The position numbers were made by a program, and so were the translations under genes. From NCBI GenBank assembly GCA_021802115.1, contig JAKABA010000142.1, positions 1 through 10,060 on the forward strand: a stretch of DNA of 10,060 nt, written 5' to 3'. This document shows, piece after piece, positions 1-6,251 of this stretch. The DNA is from a bacterium (GTDB lineage Bacteria; Chloroflexota; Dormibacteria; UBA8260; Bog-877). Within the stretch, counting starts at the first letter, position 1, and each line of letters starts with the position of its first letter. The notes below the pieces were generated by a model, which saw nothing but the letters and a program-made list of their open reading frames with translations, had not been told where the DNA came from and did no database searches.

Positions 1-256
1 GAGCCTGAGGACCAGGGAGCGGGTGGGCAGCAGCCCACCAAGCAGACCAGACGGGGCCCCGCCCCCACCTCTCCGGGCGCCGTCTGAGAGGATTCGGGCC
101 ACATCGCGTGGGGGGTCTGGCCAGCCAGCTTCCCCAAGGACCATTTGGCCAAGTCGGATTCCGGTAGCAGCGCTTCCAATGAGCTCGGTGTGGCTGGCTT
201 CGCATCTCGGAAACTGGCACCACAAGTGATGCCACCCTGGGGGCGGTTGGTATTTG
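1..256. other. Upstream flank, no confident gene
   Basis: No gene can be assigned here. Two weak, conflicting readings exist. On the + strand, the frame starting at base 1 is open for 28 codons to a TGA at 85-87; its product is polar, Pro/Gly/Gln-rich and ends in SPGAV, as the disordered C-terminal tail of an upstream protein might. On the - strand no stop codon occurs in any of the three frames between 289 and 1, and one frame has an ATG at 278-276 running off the left edge, but its product is not recognisable and it has no Shine-Dalgarno sequence. By hand count over 1-180, bases at positions divisible by 3 are richer in G/C (47 of 60) than the other two classes (38 of 60 each), which fits either reading. 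A perfect 7-bp hairpin with a 4-base loop (GGTGGGC-AGCA-GCCCACC, 22-39) lacks a T-tract, so I do not call it a terminator. Confidence 0.25.
215..234. promoter_or_regulatory. Palindromic candidate operator upstream of glpF
   Basis: The 20-bp element TGGCAcCACaaGTGaTGCCA is an imperfect palindrome: eight of nine flanking base pairs match around a central AA. Its core CCACAAGTG recurs as CCACAGGTG at 257-265, immediately before the -35 box. Its centre lies about 78 bases upstream of the predicted transcription start, where an activator or a looping repressor could bind. The palindrome is seen directly; the role is inferred, and the family of the binding protein (LacI, GntR, IclR or other) cannot be told from sequence. 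Confidence 0.4.
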
Positions 257-266
257 CCACAGGTGG
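257..266. promoter_or_regulatory. Second palindrome abutting the -35 box
   Basis: CCAC-AG-GTGG is a short palindrome that ends one base before the TTGACG -35 hexamer. It repeats the CCACARGTG core of the longer palindrome at 215-234, 37 bp downstream of it. A protein bound here would contact or block RNA polymerase. The repetition of the core makes a shared regulator plausible, but that is inference. Confidence 0.3.
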
Positions 267-296
267 TTGACGAGGCATGGGCAGCCGGATTAGGAT
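267..296 (+). promoter_or_regulatory. Predicted sigma70-type promoter of the glycerol operon
   Basis: A -35 hexamer TTGACG (267-272; five of six to TTGACA) is followed after 18 bp by a -10 hexamer TAGGAT (291-296; four of six to TATAAT, a form common in actinobacterial housekeeping promoters). Transcription would start near 303, giving a leader of about 100 bases before glpF. It lies in the only sizeable non-coding, relatively AT-richer stretch of the window, ahead of eight tightly packed co-directional genes, so it is the most likely main promoter. No comparably good promoter was seen between the later genes. Confidence 0.55.
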
Positions 297-301
297 CAGC
301 G

Positions 302-314
302 CCGCAATCTGCGG
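302..314. promoter_or_regulatory. Inverted repeat at the predicted transcription start
   Basis: CCGCA-ATC-TGCGG is a perfect 5-bp inverted repeat with a 3-base spacer lying at about +1 to +12 of the predicted transcript, a classic place for a repressor operator. It could also form a small hairpin at the 5' end of the mRNA. The symmetry is seen; the function is inferred. Confidence 0.3.
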
Positions 315-402
315 AGCAGGCGATCACGCGGCCGTCCACCTCGGGAACCAGTCTTCTCCAACCGGCAGCGGCGCATCGGCCTGATGGACGTTAGGAGGGA
401 GC

Positions 403-1350
403 ATGGCAACAGACATCACATCACTACACCACGGGGAGGGGAGGGCTCCCTTCGGGCTGAGCGGGCTGTGGGGCGAGTTGATGGCCGAATTCGTCGGCGT
501 GCTGATACTCATCGCCTTCGGCGACGGGGTAGTGGCCATGGCAGTGGCCGCTTTGCCAGGATCCGGGCGCACCAGCGGACCCACTGTCATCTTTGTGGGC
601 GTGGGTGGTTGGTTGCTCATCACCTGGGGATGGGCCTTTGCGGTGGCCTTGGCGGTCTATGTGGCTGGTGGCGTCAGTGGCGCGCATATCAATCCGGCTG
701 TCACCCTGGCGCTCGCGGTTCGGCGCCGGTTCCCCTGGAACAAGGTAGCCCCGTACGCAATCGCACAAGTGGTGGGAGGGTTCACGGGTGCTGCGATCGT
801 ATACATGGTCTATGGGCCGGCAATCCAGGCCTACGACGCGGCGGCCCACGTGGTGCCCCAGGCTGGGACCGCGCTGGCCACCTTCTCCATCTTCGCGACC
901 TTCCCGGCCCCCTACTTCCACGGGAGTTTCATCGGCCCGCTGGTGGACCAGATCGTGGGCACCGCGTTTCTCCTCATTTTCGTCCTGGCGATCACCGACA
1001 CTCGGAATCTCGCTCCGACCGGGAACTGGGGGCCGTTCATGATTGGAATCGCGGTCATGGCCATCGGCATGTCCTATGGGGCCAACAACGGGTACGCGAT
1101 CAACCCGGCGCGGGACTTCGGGCCCCGGATGTTCGCCTGGCTGGTGGGTTGGGGGAAGACCGCGTTCCCCGGCACCTACAGCGTGGGGACGTTCCACTTC
1201 GCCAACGAATTCTGGATTCCTATAGTCGGCCCCCTTGTGGGAGGGGTGATCGGAGCGCTGTTCTACGACTGGTTCATCGGAGATGTGCTGGCGGCGCGGG
1301 CCAGGAAGAACGAGCAGGTTGAGCCCGGACGGGTGGCACCAACGGAATAG
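403..1350 (+). CDS. glpF: Glycerol uptake facilitator (aquaglyceroporin, MIP family)
   Basis: Inner-membrane channel that lets glycerol diffuse in, where GlpK traps it as glycerol-3-phosphate. The 315-residue protein has six hydrophobic segments (roughly residues 24-50, 61-88, 115-138, 182-199, 208-229 and 270-294) and the two half-helix pore signatures: GAHINPAV with NPA at 97-99, and [11 protein letters not shown] with NPA at 234-236. Asp238 directly after Arg237 is the mark of glycerol facilitators as opposed to water-only aquaporins. By alignment with E. coli GlpF, the selectivity filter would be Trp77, Tyr231 and Arg237; E. coli has Phe at the second position. The protein is longer than E. 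coli GlpF (281 aa), mainly from an extended N-terminus and short terminal tails. The ATG at 403 is preceded by a strong ribosome binding site, AGGAGGGA (393-400). First gene of the operon; dhaK follows after 11 bases. Confidence 0.97.
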   Translation: MATDITSLHHGEGRAPFGLSGLWGELMAEFVGVLILIAFGDGVVAMAVAALPGSGRTSGPTVIFVGVGGWLLITWGWAFAVALAVYVAGGVSGAHINPAVTLALAVRRRFPWNKVAPYAIAQVVGGFTGAAIVYMVYGPAIQAYDAAAHVVPQAGTALATFSIFATFPAPYFHGSFIGPLVDQIVGTAFLLIFVLAITDTRNLAPTGNWGPFMIGIAVMAIGMSYGANNGYAINPARDFGPRMFAWLVGWGKTAFPGTYSVGTFHFANEFWIPIVGPLVGGVIGALFYDWFIGDVLAARARKNEQVEPGRVAPTE

Positions 1351-1361
1351 GGGGGAGCAAG

Positions 1362-2363
1362 GTGAAGAAGCTGATCAACAACCCGGAGCAGGTGGTCAGG
1401 GAGGAGTTGGAGGGGATTGCCGCCGCCCACTCCGACCGCGTCAAGGTCTCCCTGGACCCATACTTCGTGATGCGTGCCGACGCGCCGGTCGCGGGCAAGG
1501 TGGCGGTGGTGTCCGGCGGCGGCTCGGGCCACGAGCCGATGCATGGCGGATTCGTGGGGATGGGCATGCTCTCCGCCGCCTGCCCGGGGGAGGTCTTCAC
1601 CTCCCCGACCCCGGATCAGATCCTGGCGGCGACCAAGGCGGTGAGCGGGGGTGCCGGGGTCCTGCACATCGTCAAGAACTACACCGGCGACATCCTGAAC
1701 TTCGAGATGGCGGCCGACCTCGCCAAGGCGGACGGGATCGAGGTGGAGGCGGTGATCACCAACGACGACGTCGCGGTCCAGGACAGCCTCTACACCGCGG
1801 GCCGCCGTGGGGTGGGGATCACCGTGCTGGCGGAGAAGATCTGCGGTGCGGCGGCCGAGGCGGGCCGGTCCCTCTCCGAGGTCGCCGAGCTCTGCCGAAG
1901 GGTGAACCAGGAGGGGCGGAGCATGGGCATGGCGCTCACCTCCTGCACCGTCCCGGCGGCCGGCAAGCCCACCTTCGAGCTGGGTGAGGACGAGATGGAG
2001 ATCGGGATCGGCATTCACGGTGAGCCCGGCCGGGAACGTCGCAAGCTGGCGCCCGCCGACGAGATCGTGGAGGTGCTGGCGACCACGATCACCGATGATC
2101 TGCCCTTCCGCTCGGGGGACTCGGTGCTCGCCTTCGTCAACGGCATGGGGGGGACGCCGCTGATGGAGCTCTACGTCGTCTACCGGGCCTTGGACCGGTT
2201 CCTGAAGGGCAGGGGCATAACCATCGAACGCAACCTGGTGGGGTCGTACATCACCTCCCTGGAGATGGCGGGCTGCTCGATCACGCTGCTGCGGCTGGAT
2301 CGGGAGATGACCCAGTACTGGGACGCTCCGGTCAACACCCCAGGACTACGCTGGGGAGCGTGA
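1362..2363 (+). CDS. dhaK: Dihydroxyacetone kinase subunit DhaK (Dha-binding)
   Basis: Binds dihydroxyacetone covalently and presents it for phosphorylation by DhaL-ADP in PEP-dependent Dha kinase; the product is DHAP. The 333 residues match the usual length (E. coli about 356). Visible signatures are [16 protein letters not shown] (51-66) with His57, NYTGD with Asp110, and GIGIHGEPG with His219, the histidine that forms the hemiaminal with the substrate. These lie one residue after the E. coli equivalents His56, Asp109 and His218. The start is GTG at 1362 with GGGGGAG at 1351-1357. There is no fused C-terminal DhaL domain, so this is the PTS-type (separate subunit) kinase and not the ATP-dependent single-chain form. 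It is unlike the DhaK-like coregulator DhaQ because the active-site His is present. Eleven bases separate it from glpF, and dhaL follows. Confidence 0.97.
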   Translation: MKKLINNPEQVVREELEGIAAAHSDRVKVSLDPYFVMRADAPVAGKVAVVSGGGSGHEPMHGGFVGMGMLSAACPGEVFTSPTPDQILAATKAVSGGAGVLHIVKNYTGDILNFEMAADLAKADGIEVEAVITNDDVAVQDSLYTAGRRGVGITVLAEKICGAAAEAGRSLSEVAELCRRVNQEGRSMGMALTSCTVPAAGKPTFELGEDEMEIGIGIHGEPGRERRKLAPADEIVEVLATTITDDLPFRSGDSVLAFVNGMGGTPLMELYVVYRALDRFLKGRGITIERNLVGSYITSLEMAGCSITLLRLDREMTQYWDAPVNTPGLRWGA

Positions 2364-2389
2364 GGGCCATCAGTAGGAGCCCTGGAGCC

Positions 2390-2396
2390 GGAGGAG
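2390..2396 (+). promoter_or_regulatory. Ribosome binding site that fixes the dhaL start at TTG 2402
   Basis: GGAGGAG lies five bases before an in-frame TTG at 2402. The upstream in-frame GTG at 2360, which overlaps the dhaK stop, would add 14 residues (beginning MRAISRSPG) that have no counterpart in DhaL proteins. The strong Shine-Dalgarno sequence and the homologue length both favour the TTG. Confidence 0.75.
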
Positions 2397-2401
2397 TTCA
2401 G

Positions 2402-3040
2402 TTGAGTGTCACCTTTGATCAGGCGAAAGTCTTCATCGCCAATTTTGCTGAGGCGATCGCCGCCGACAAGGAGTATCTGACCGAACTCGACTCCGCGATC
2501 GGAGATGGGGACCACGGCATCAACATGGACCGTGGCATGCGCGCTGTGGTCCCCAAGGTGGAGGCGCTGCCCCAGGGCCAGGTCTCCGATCTCTTCCGAA
2601 CGGTGGCGATGGCCCTCATCTCGACGGTCGGCGGGGCCAGCGGCCCCCTCTACGGGACCCTCTTCCTGCAGCTGGCGACCTCCCTCAAGGGCAAAGAGCA
2701 GGTCGAGCCTAGGGACTGGTCGGAGGCGCTCGCCGCCGCGGTCGCGGCGGTGATGTCCAGGGGCCGGGCCGAGCCCAACGACAAGACCATGGTGGACGCT
2801 CTCCTGCCGGCGAGCCAGGCCCTGGCGGCAAGGCTCGACTCGGGGGCCGACTTCGACGGAGCGCTCCTGGCCGCCGAAGAGGCGGCGCACAAGGGGGCGG
2901 AGGACACGATCCCCCTGGTCGCCCACCGCGGCCGGGCCAGCTATCTGGGAGAGCGCAGCGCGGGACATCAGGACCCCGGTGCCACCTCGTCCTGGCTGCT
3001 CATGAAGGCGGCCAAGGAGGCGTTCGCGACGGGGCAATAG
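2402..3040 (+). CDS. dhaL: Dihydroxyacetone kinase subunit DhaL (ADP-binding)
   Basis: DhaL holds a permanently bound Mg-ADP that takes phosphate from DhaM and passes it to Dha on DhaK. With the TTG start the protein is 212 residues, against 210 in E. coli. The metal-binding motif reads LDSAIGDGDHGINMDRG, placing the aspartates at 30, 35 and 37, exactly the E. coli numbering, which supports this start. Further signatures are GGASGPLYGTLF in the nucleotide-binding loop and the C-terminal GRASYLGERSAGHQDPGATS typical of DhaL. The dhaK stop is 38 bases upstream; an alternative GTG at 2360 would overlap that stop. glpK follows after 63 bases. The nucleotide is expected to act as a cofactor and not to be exchanged, as in other PTS-type Dha kinases, but that is family knowledge. 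Confidence 0.95.
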   Translation: MSVTFDQAKVFIANFAEAIAADKEYLTELDSAIGDGDHGINMDRGMRAVVPKVEALPQGQVSDLFRTVAMALISTVGGASGPLYGTLFLQLATSLKGKEQVEPRDWSEALAAAVAAVMSRGRAEPNDKTMVDALLPASQALAARLDSGADFDGALLAAEEAAHKGAEDTIPLVAHRGRASYLGERSAGHQDPGATSSWLLMKAAKEAFATGQ

Positions 3041-3090
3041 ATTCGGTGATCGGGGCGCTGGGAGCGACGACCTCGAAGAGCAAGTGGATT

Positions 3091-3096
3091 GGGAGG
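3091..3096 (+). promoter_or_regulatory. Ribosome binding site that fixes the glpK start at ATG 3104
   Basis: GGGAGG sits seven bases before the ATG at 3104. An in-frame TTG at 3089 would place this motif inside the coding region and add five residues with no homologue support, so the ATG is chosen. Confidence 0.75.
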
Positions 3097-3103
3097 CACG
3101 GAA

Positions 3104-4600
3104 ATGGCGAAGTACGTGGGAGCGCTCGATCAGGGGACCACCAGCACCAGGTTCATGATCTTCGACCACTCCGGTGCGGTGATCGCGGTGGACCAGAAGG
3201 AACACGAGCAGATCTTCCCCAAGCCCGGCTGGGTCGAGCACGACGCGATCGAGATCTGGCAGAGGACCCAGGAGGTGATCACCGGGGCGCTGCGGAAGGC
3301 GAACATCACGGCCTCCGACCTGGCGGGAGTCGGGATCACCAACCAGCGTGAGACCGCGGTGGTGTGGGACAAGACCACCGGCAAGCCGGTGCACAACGCG
3401 ATCGTTTGGCAGGACACCCGCACCGACACCATCTGCAACGAGCTCGCCAAGCAGGGCGGCCAGGATCGGTTCCGGGAGAAGGTGGGACTGCCGCTGGCGA
3501 CCTACTTCTCCGGCCCCAAGGTCAAGTGGATCCTGGAGAACGTCCCGGGGGTCCGCGAGCGGGCCGAACGCGGGGAGGTGGTCTTCGGCAATGTCGACAG
3601 CTGGTGCCTGTGGAACCTCACCGGGGGTGTGAACGGGGGGCTGCACATCACCGACGTCACCAACGCCAGCCGGACCATGCTGATGGACCTCAAGACCCTC
3701 TCCTGGGATGACGAGATCCTCCAGATCCTGGGGATTCCCAGGGCCATGCTGCCGGAGATCCGGCCCTCCAGTGCGGTCTACGGCAAGTGCGTGTTCCCGC
3801 TCGCCGGGGTCGAGGTGGCCGGCGATCTGGGCGACCAGCAGGCGGCCATCTTCGGGCAGACCTGCTACTCCGTGGGCGAGGCCAAGAACACCTACGGGAC
3901 CGGCAACTTCCTGCTCCTCAACACCGGCACCGAGCCGGTCCAGTCGCGCAGCGGATTGCTGACCACCCTGGGGTACCAGATCGGCAACCAGGCGCCGGTG
4001 TACTGCCTGGAGGGCTCGATCGCGATCACCGGGGCCCTGGTGCAGTGGCTGCGCGACAACCTGGGGATGATCAAGACCTCCGTCGAGGTCGAGCAGCTGG
4101 CCGCCACGGTTGAGGACAACGGCGGTGTCTACTTCGTGCCGGCCTTCTCCGGCCTCTTCGCCCCCTACTGGCGCAGCGACGCCCGGGGCGTGATCGCGGG
4201 GCTCACCCGCTACGTCAACAAGGGCCACATCGCCCGCGCGGTGCTGGAGGCGACGGCCTGGCAGACCAAGGAGGTGGTCGACGCCATGGACAAGGACTCG
4301 GGGGTGGCCCTCAAGTCGCTCCGGGTAGACGGGGGGATGGTCCACGACGAGCTGCTGATGCAGGTCCAGGCGGACGTCCTCGGGGTCCCGGTGATCCGGC
4401 CCAAGGTGGCTGAGACCACCGCCCTGGGAGCCGCGTACGCCGCCGGCCTGGCGGTCGGGTTCTGGAAGGACCTGGATGAGCTCAGGGCCAACTGGGGGGT
4501 GGACCGGACCTGGGAGCCCGACATGGACCCGGCCCAGCGGGACCGCCAGTATGCCCTCTGGAAGAAGGCCGTCACCAGAACCTTCGACTGGGTGGACTAG
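3104..4600 (+). CDS. glpK: Glycerol kinase
   Basis: Cytoplasmic FGGY-family kinase: glycerol + ATP gives sn-glycerol-3-phosphate, trapping glycerol that enters through GlpF. The 498 residues equal the family norm (E. coli 502). Visible features are the N-terminal phosphate-binding LDQGTTSTR (8-16), glycerol-contacting NQRE with Arg82-Glu83, Trp102 and Tyr134, catalytic base Asp244 in [18 protein letters not shown] (262-269), [11 protein letters not shown] (346-356) and the C-terminal [10 protein letters not shown] (406-415) and [16 protein letters not shown] (439-454). The loop before Asp244 lacks the GGKGGTRIP segment that binds fructose-1,6-bisphosphate in E. coli and also lacks the histidine phosphorylated by HPr in Gram-positive cocci and bacilli, so neither known control is evident. 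The C-terminal IIAGlc-binding stretch is also not conserved. The ATG is preceded by GGGAGG. glpA follows after 35 bases. Confidence 0.97.
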   Translation: MAKYVGALDQGTTSTRFMIFDHSGAVIAVDQKEHEQIFPKPGWVEHDAIEIWQRTQEVITGALRKANITASDLAGVGITNQRETAVVWDKTTGKPVHNAIVWQDTRTDTICNELAKQGGQDRFREKVGLPLATYFSGPKVKWILENVPGVRERAERGEVVFGNVDSWCLWNLTGGVNGGLHITDVTNASRTMLMDLKTLSWDDEILQILGIPRAMLPEIRPSSAVYGKCVFPLAGVEVAGDLGDQQAAIFGQTCYSVGEAKNTYGTGNFLLLNTGTEPVQSRSGLLTTLGYQIGNQAPVYCLEGSIAITGALVQWLRDNLGMIKTSVEVEQLAATVEDNGGVYFVPAFSGLFAPYWRSDARGVIAGLTRYVNKGHIARAVLEATAWQTKEVVDAMDKDSGVALKSLRVDGGMVHDELLMQVQADVLGVPVIRPKVAETTALGAAYAAGLAVGFWKDLDELRANWGVDRTWEPDMDPAQRDRQYALWKKAVTRTFDWVD

Positions 4601-4635
4601 CCGGCGTTACAGTTGACGCGGCTGAGCACCCGTCG

Positions 4636-6192
4636 ATGACCCATACAAAGACCGACGTCCTGGTGATCGGGGGAGGATCCACCGGGGCGGGGGTGGCGTG
4701 GGACTGCGCGCTGCGCGGCCTCCACGTCACCCTGGTCGACCGGGGTGATCTGGCCACCGGCACCACCGGGCGCTTCCACGGCCTCCTGCACTCCGGGGGC
4801 CGGTATGTGGTCAAGGACCCCTCCTCGGCCCGGGAGTGCGCCGCCGAGAACGAGATCCTTCGGCGCATCGCCGCCGATTGCATCGAGGACACCGGCGGGT
4901 TGTTCGTGACCACCCCCCTGGACGACCCCGAATACGCGGACAGATTCGCCACCGGGTGCCTGGCGGCCGGAGTTCCGTGTGAGGAGATCTCCGTCGCCCG
5001 CGCGCTGGAGCGCGAACCCCGCCTCAATCCGCGCATCAGCCGCGCCTTTCTGGTGCCCGACGCGTCGGTGGACGCCTGGAAGCTGGTCTGGGCGTGTGTC
5101 CGCGCCGCCACCGCGCTGGGGGCCACCGTCCTCCCGTACCACGCCGTCAGCAGCCTCGCCATGGAGGACCAGGCGGTGGTGGGGGCGACCCTGGTCGACA
5201 CCCGGACGGGTGAGGAGCGCCGCGTGTCCGCCCGCTGCACCATCAACGCCGGCGGTGCGTGGAGCGGGAAGATCGCCGCGCTGGCGGGGTGTGAGGTTGG
5301 CGTGATCCCCGGCAAGGGGGTGATGATCGCCATGAACCACCGGCTGGTCAACACCGTCGTCAACCGTTGCACCATGCCCGGGGATGGCGACATCCTGGTT
5401 CCCATCCGGACGGTCAGCGTGATCGGCACCACCGACGTGCCCGCCGCCGACCCTGACGACATCGACCCGACCCCGGCCGAGGTGGCGGCGATGATGGAGG
5501 CCGGGGAGGTGCTGGTCCCGGGATTCGGCCGGAGCCGGGCACTTAGGGTCTGGGCCGGGGCCCGCCCGCTGCTACCCAAGGCCGCCACCGGGGAGGTGAG
5601 CGACACCAGGGATGTGACCCGCTCCCACTCCGTCCTCGACCACGCCGAGCGCGACGGGGTCGGGGGCTTCCTGACCGTGACCGGGGGCAAGCTGACCACC
5701 TTCCGGTTGATGGCCAGGGACGCGGTGGACCTCGCGGTCGAGAAGCTGGGAGAGCTGAGGCCGTGCCGCACCGACCAGACGGCGCTGCCGGACAGCGAGC
5801 CGCAGCGCCACTACTGGATCGGTGACCGCCAGGAGCAGATGGAGCACGAGGCGGCCGACGACTACCTGGTCTGCGAGTGCGAGCTGGTGTCCCGAAGCGA
5901 TTTGCAGGCCGCGGTGGCGCGCCGCCCCAATTGGCAGCTGGACGATTTGCGGCGGGCGCTGCGGGTGGGGATGGGGCCGTGCCAGGGAGGATTCTGCGCC
6001 TACCGGGTGGTGGGCCTGCTGGAGCAGGACGGCCACTACGACCGGGAGACCGCCAACGCCTCCCTGCGCAACTTCGTTCAGGAGCGTTGGAAGGGGACCC
6101 GCCTGATCGCCTGGGGGGACCAGTTGCGCCAGACCCAGCTGGACGAGTGGCTGTTCCAGGGCGTCCTGGACCTGGAGCACCTTCCCGAATGA
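4636..6192 (+). CDS. glpA: Anaerobic glycerol-3-phosphate dehydrogenase, subunit A
   Basis: Catalytic flavoprotein of the GlpABC complex: oxidises glycerol-3-phosphate to DHAP, electrons leaving through GlpB/GlpC to the quinone pool. The 518 residues (E. coli GlpA 542) start with a Rossmann FAD motif, VIGGGSTGAGVAWD (10-23), then TTGRFHGLLHSGGRYV (43-58), the active-site region typical of GlpA/GlpD. A C-terminal BFD-like [2Fe-2S] domain carries Cys413, Cys415, Cys449 and Cys454 (CEC ... GPCQGGFC). This domain, plus the glpB and glpC neighbours, marks it as GlpA and not aerobic GlpD. The ATG at 4636 has no clear Shine-Dalgarno sequence. Its TGA-containing start (ATGAC) overlaps the end of a possible eight-codon TTG-initiated reading frame (4613-4639), so coupling is possible but weakly supported. 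The stop (6190-6192) overlaps the ATG of a mini-ORF. Confidence 0.95.
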   Translation: MTHTKTDVLVIGGGSTGAGVAWDCALRGLHVTLVDRGDLATGTTGRFHGLLHSGGRYVVKDPSSARECAAENEILRRIAADCIEDTGGLFVTTPLDDPEYADRFATGCLAAGVPCEEISVARALEREPRLNPRISRAFLVPDASVDAWKLVWACVRAATALGATVLPYHAVSSLAMEDQAVVGATLVDTRTGEERRVSARCTINAGGAWSGKIAALAGCEVGVIPGKGVMIAMNHRLVNTVVNRCTMPGDGDILVPIRTVSVIGTTDVPAADPDDIDPTPAEVAAMMEAGEVLVPGFGRSRALRVWAGARPLLPKAATGEVSDTRDVTRSHSVLDHAERDGVGGFLTVTGGKLTTFRLMARDAVDLAVEKLGELRPCRTDQTALPDSEPQRHYWIGDRQEQMEHEAADDYLVCECELVSRSDLQAAVARRPNWQLDDLRRALRVGMGPCQGGFCAYRVVGLLEQDGHYDRETANASLRNFVQERWKGTRLIAWGDQLRQTQLDEWLFQGVLDLEHLPE

Positions 6193-6251
6193 CTCTCTCC
6201 CCACCCCCGGATCCGGGACCCGCCCACACCCTCAGCCGGCCGCGCGCATGA
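6189..6251 (+). CDS. 20-codon mini-ORF bridging glpA and glpB
   Basis: Reads MTLSPPPDPGPAHTLSRPRA and stop. Its ATG overlaps the glpA stop as ATGA (6189-6192), and its TGA overlaps the glpB start as ATGA (6248-6251). A weak GGAG lies at 6174-6177, while glpB itself has no visible Shine-Dalgarno sequence. The likely role, if real, is to carry terminating ribosomes from glpA to glpB so that the subunits are made in proportion. The proline-rich peptide itself probably has no function. A chance open frame in GC-rich DNA remains a fair alternative. It contains the perfect palindrome CCCGGATCCGGG (6206-6217). Confidence 0.35.
   Translation: MTLSPPPDPGPAHTLSRPRA

Noticed and set aside
22..39. Strong GC hairpin as a rho-independent terminator
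   Set aside because: The 7-bp stem is perfect, but no T-rich tract follows on either strand.
23..229. 68-codon + strand ORF upstream of the promoter
   Set aside because: Proline/serine-rich low-complexity product, no ribosome binding site, and it ends inside the palindromic candidate operator.
384..1322. Alternative + strand frame overlapping glpF from ATG 384
   Set aside because: The 403 frame has a strong ribosome binding site, two NPA motifs and six membrane segments, while the 384 frame gives a Gly/Arg/His-rich product.
2180..4345. 721-codon open frame on the minus strand across dhaK, dhaL and glpK
   Set aside because: It is fully antisense to three securely identified genes, is rich in His/Arg/Gly/Pro as expected from the complement of GC-rich codons, and shows no recognisable domain.
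4613..4640. TTGACG resembling a -35 box between glpK and glpA, as an internal promoter
   Set aside because: No acceptable -10 hexamer occurs 16-18 bases downstream; the bases there are already the glpA start region.
4636..6192. Calling this gene aerobic GlpD
   Set aside because: The C-terminal four-cysteine BFD-like domain and directly following glpB and glpC mark it as GlpA of the three-subunit enzyme.
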